10,192 nt of DNA. It comes from Paramecium sonneborni. Taxonomy: Eukaryota; Ciliophora; Oligohymenophorea; Peniculida; Parameciidae. The DNA lies in NCBI GenBank assembly GCA_905182985.1, contig CAJJDN010000208.1:69512-79703 (forward strand). Direction: 5' to 3'. Within the stretch, counting starts at the first letter, position 1, and each line of letters opens with the position of its first letter. Under the pieces are notes generated by a model. The model saw nothing but the letters and a program-made list of their open reading frames with translations. It was not told the origin of the DNA and searched no databases. A program made the translations under genes and the position numbers. Below are positions 8,559 through 10,192 of the stretch, in pieces.

Positions 8559-9317
8559 TGCTATTTTTCTGTGTTTGCTTCTATATTAAGTTATTTTATT
8601 TGTTGCCTATTAGTATCGAAATTATTATAAAAATTTATTTTCAATCTCAATAAGAAATATGAAACAAATAAGAAAATTCTAAAAATGATTCATTAATTTT
8701 AACATAAGATTCAAAAAAAGTGTTTGATTTTAAAAATTGAATACTTCTCTTTAGGAATTTTTAAAGTTTATTAAGCAATCCTACATTAGTTTCTGTTCAG
8801 TGCAATATTGTAATTTCCAAATTATACTTTTGATTCTTTATTTGAAATATTTAATAGTATTAATGCTATTATTGGATTGTTATTTATTATAATCGCCACT
8901 TTTCCATTACTTTCAATTACCTCATCTAAAATAAAAAACTAAAGAAAGTGGAAGTACTTTTATTTTGAATCTAACTCTTAATTTTGGGTTTTGTAATTTA
9001 AACCGTTTTAAATTTTCAGAACCTTATTTTATATATTAATTATTGTAAAATTAATTAATTTTCCAGAAGCATAATCTATATTACTATCAACTCAATCATT
9101 CTTGTTTATGATTTACTTAATCAAGTTTAAGCCCTTAAAATCTGTATATGAATTGTCAAAATTAATATGCAGAGAATTATTATTAATGATTATAACAGGA
9201 ACATTCTTATGTTATAGTTTTGAATTTAGCCCAGAAAATAATATTATAATTGGCTGGGTTCATATTGGAATGTTTTGTGCAATTTTGGCTTCAAATTTGT
9301 TTATCGACTTGCTATAA
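8559..9317 (+). other. C-terminal multi-pass membrane domain of the large gene
   Basis: Hydrophobic segments lie at about 8559-8620, 8765-8820, 8855-8925, 9015-9060, 9085-9120, 9175-9225 and 9245-9317. A charged loop follows the first. The last segments (LLLMIITGTFLCYSF, IIIGWVHIGMFCAI) are typical of this family. The frame is open from 8115 through the whole domain with no TGA, so this half is undamaged apart from losing its link to the upstream frame. Confidence 0.78.
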
Positions 9318-9605
9318 TAAATTAAGACAATATATGAAGATTATTTGAAAAAAAAACAAAAAGAGAAGATTGAATAGGAAAAAAAATATATAAGGGTTTT
9401 AAGTAAATTAAGAGGATTTTAAATAATGATAAAAATGAGAATTCAATATAATTTCCCAAAATTTTATTACATTAAAAACTAATTATTTATATATTAAAAA
9501 ATCATAATGTTCCTCTTATTTAATTCAAACTATTTAATTAGAATCAATTAATGTCTTCTCTCATAAGTAAACTCTCCTAAGTTTACCTTACAAAAATTTT
9601 AATGA

Positions 9606-10192
9606 CTAATTATTTCTTAGAAAGAAAAACTTATTGATCGCATTTTAGATTTATTTTGATATTCACTAATTATATAACTGATATTAACAGAATGAAAACT
9701 TCATAATAATCACATTGATTACAAAACAGTTGTTTAATGTAGTATTTGTTCAAAAATAATCTGTCAGCAACTACATTTATATAAGCAACAAAAATATTCA
9801 CTCATATAATCCAATTTATTCAAAGAATAACAATGAGGCTAAATCTAAATAATTTTTTTCTCTAAGTTCATGATTATATATATTAAAAAAACAACGTTAT
9901 TTGTATTTAATTATAATTAGAGGATTTATCATAACTCATTAGATTATCTATAATAATTAAAGTTTAAGTATATAATTTTGAAATAATGAATGTATTATTT
10001 TATCCATAACAATGATAATCATTTTTTCTTTTAAAAAAAAAAATAAAAAAAAGGATTGAGGAAAAATCAAATTTTTATTTTATTTTGCTTACTCAGTTGT
10101 TGAAACACAATTGATTTTTTTTTGTTAAATTTAATTATCATTTTAATTTATAATAATAATGGTCCCTAATCTTCTATGGCCACAGGGACAGG
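9606..10192. other. AT-rich 3' flank, no gene seen
   Basis: No coding frame with family motifs appears on either strand. It contains A and T homopolymer runs, notably near 10033-10053 and around 10117-10125. The last 32 bases are abruptly GC-rich and are listed separately. Confidence 0.55.
10162..10189. repeat. GC-rich edge with a 6-bp inverted repeat
   Basis: GTCCCT at 10162-10167 is the reverse complement of AGGGAC at 10184-10189, with a 16-base loop containing TGGCCA. The last 32 bases are over half G+C, far above the rest of the window. It may be the end of a conserved gene or RNA entering from the right, or a foreign or adapter-like contig end. The sequence alone does not decide. Confidence 0.4.

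Larger units (their letters stand above)
4649..9605 (+). pseudogene. Large cysteine-rich multi-pass surface protein gene, disrupted
   Basis: Read with TAA/TAG as Gln, this is one gene of a large ciliate surface-protein family, about 1,600 codons long. In order: a hydrophobic leader (an alternative Met at 4673 gives MKNFFDVIIILI, a weak signal peptide); a beta-rich domain from about 4750 (FTLFSDW...LPPHYEVKVIVDG); a Cys-rich block near 5177-5390; a second beta-rich domain ending SWGFRDVVMD near 5945; Cys-rich 5955-6090; a third beta-rich domain 6130-6640 (PHYSFRFKFVIILGDD); furin-like Cys repeats 6665-7060; DUF4215-type repeats 7198-8162; then six or seven membrane segments 8559-9317 and a basic tail. 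The extracellular part should be held by disulfides. Breaks: TGA at 5910, a frame change between 7075 and 7198, and a two-base duplication at 8113-8118. Two conserved repeat residues are also lost (Trp for Cys at 7633, Cys for Gly at 8124). The first TGA downstream is at 9603, but coding character fades after about 9425, so the true end is uncertain. Confidence 0.7.

Noticed and set aside
9102..9317. Separate 71-residue membrane protein
   Set aside because: These are the last membrane segments of the large gene. The upstream frame is open with TAA as Gln from 8115.
1..10192. Bacterial, phage or CRISPR content
   Set aside because: There are no ribosome binding sites and no spaced identical repeats, TAA/TAG fall inside conserved protein repeats, and tiny GT-AG introns are present. 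All of this points to a ciliate nucleus.
2100..10192. Telomere or chromosome-end repeats
   Set aside because: No run of GGGGTT, GGGTTT or related units was seen at either end of the window.

Overview
The window is nuclear DNA of a ciliate that reads TAA and TAG as glutamine and uses only TGA as stop. Both large genes stay open only under that code: glutamine is written mostly TAA, sometimes TAG, rarely CAA, and most apparent stops in coding stretches fall where related repeats also tolerate Gln. The sequence is very AT-rich. Gene 1 has tiny GTA...AG introns of 24-41 nt, and both gene families are ones I know as greatly expanded in Paramecium and its relatives. An oligohymenophorean, Paramecium-like ciliate is the best guess. 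The genus is not certain: the roughly 2.5 kb gene-poor spacer and the 39-41 nt introns are both large for a Paramecium somatic genome.

Layout, left to right. (1) 1-474: AT-rich, no gene seen. (2) 475-2094, + strand: an intact 8-exon gene for a predicted 458-residue soluble repeat protein made of MORN/YwqK-like units (GGG-x-Y...KxGxW...GEY...KxGxWDI). Its exons and introns are themselves a repeat: one exon carries one module, all inter-module introns are phase 2 at the same codon, and long and short modules alternate as a duplicated pair. (3) 2095-4648: spacer with no convincing gene. It holds a C-rich patch just after gene 1, a minus-strand scrap that looks like the end of another member of the gene 1 family (2682-2777), and two small open frames of doubtful reality. 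(4) 4649 to about 9605, + strand: a very large cysteine-rich surface-type membrane protein gene. It has an extracellular N-terminal part with alternating beta-rich and furin-like Cys-rich blocks, then a run of 'CGDG...CDDGN...DGC' (DUF4215/Myxococcus cysteine-rich type) repeats, then six or seven C-terminal membrane segments and a basic tail. The frame is broken: one in-frame TGA just after a probable 28-nt intron, one unexplained frame change near 7075-7198, and one clear TG-duplication frameshift at 8113-8118. It is best annotated as a pseudogene, unless sequencing errors or an unusual intron explain the breaks. (5) 9606-10192: AT-rich, no gene seen, ending in an abruptly GC-rich 32-base edge with a small inverted repeat.

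Nothing shows that the two genes work together. They are independent members of large ciliate families, one predicted cytosolic and one predicted at the cell surface.
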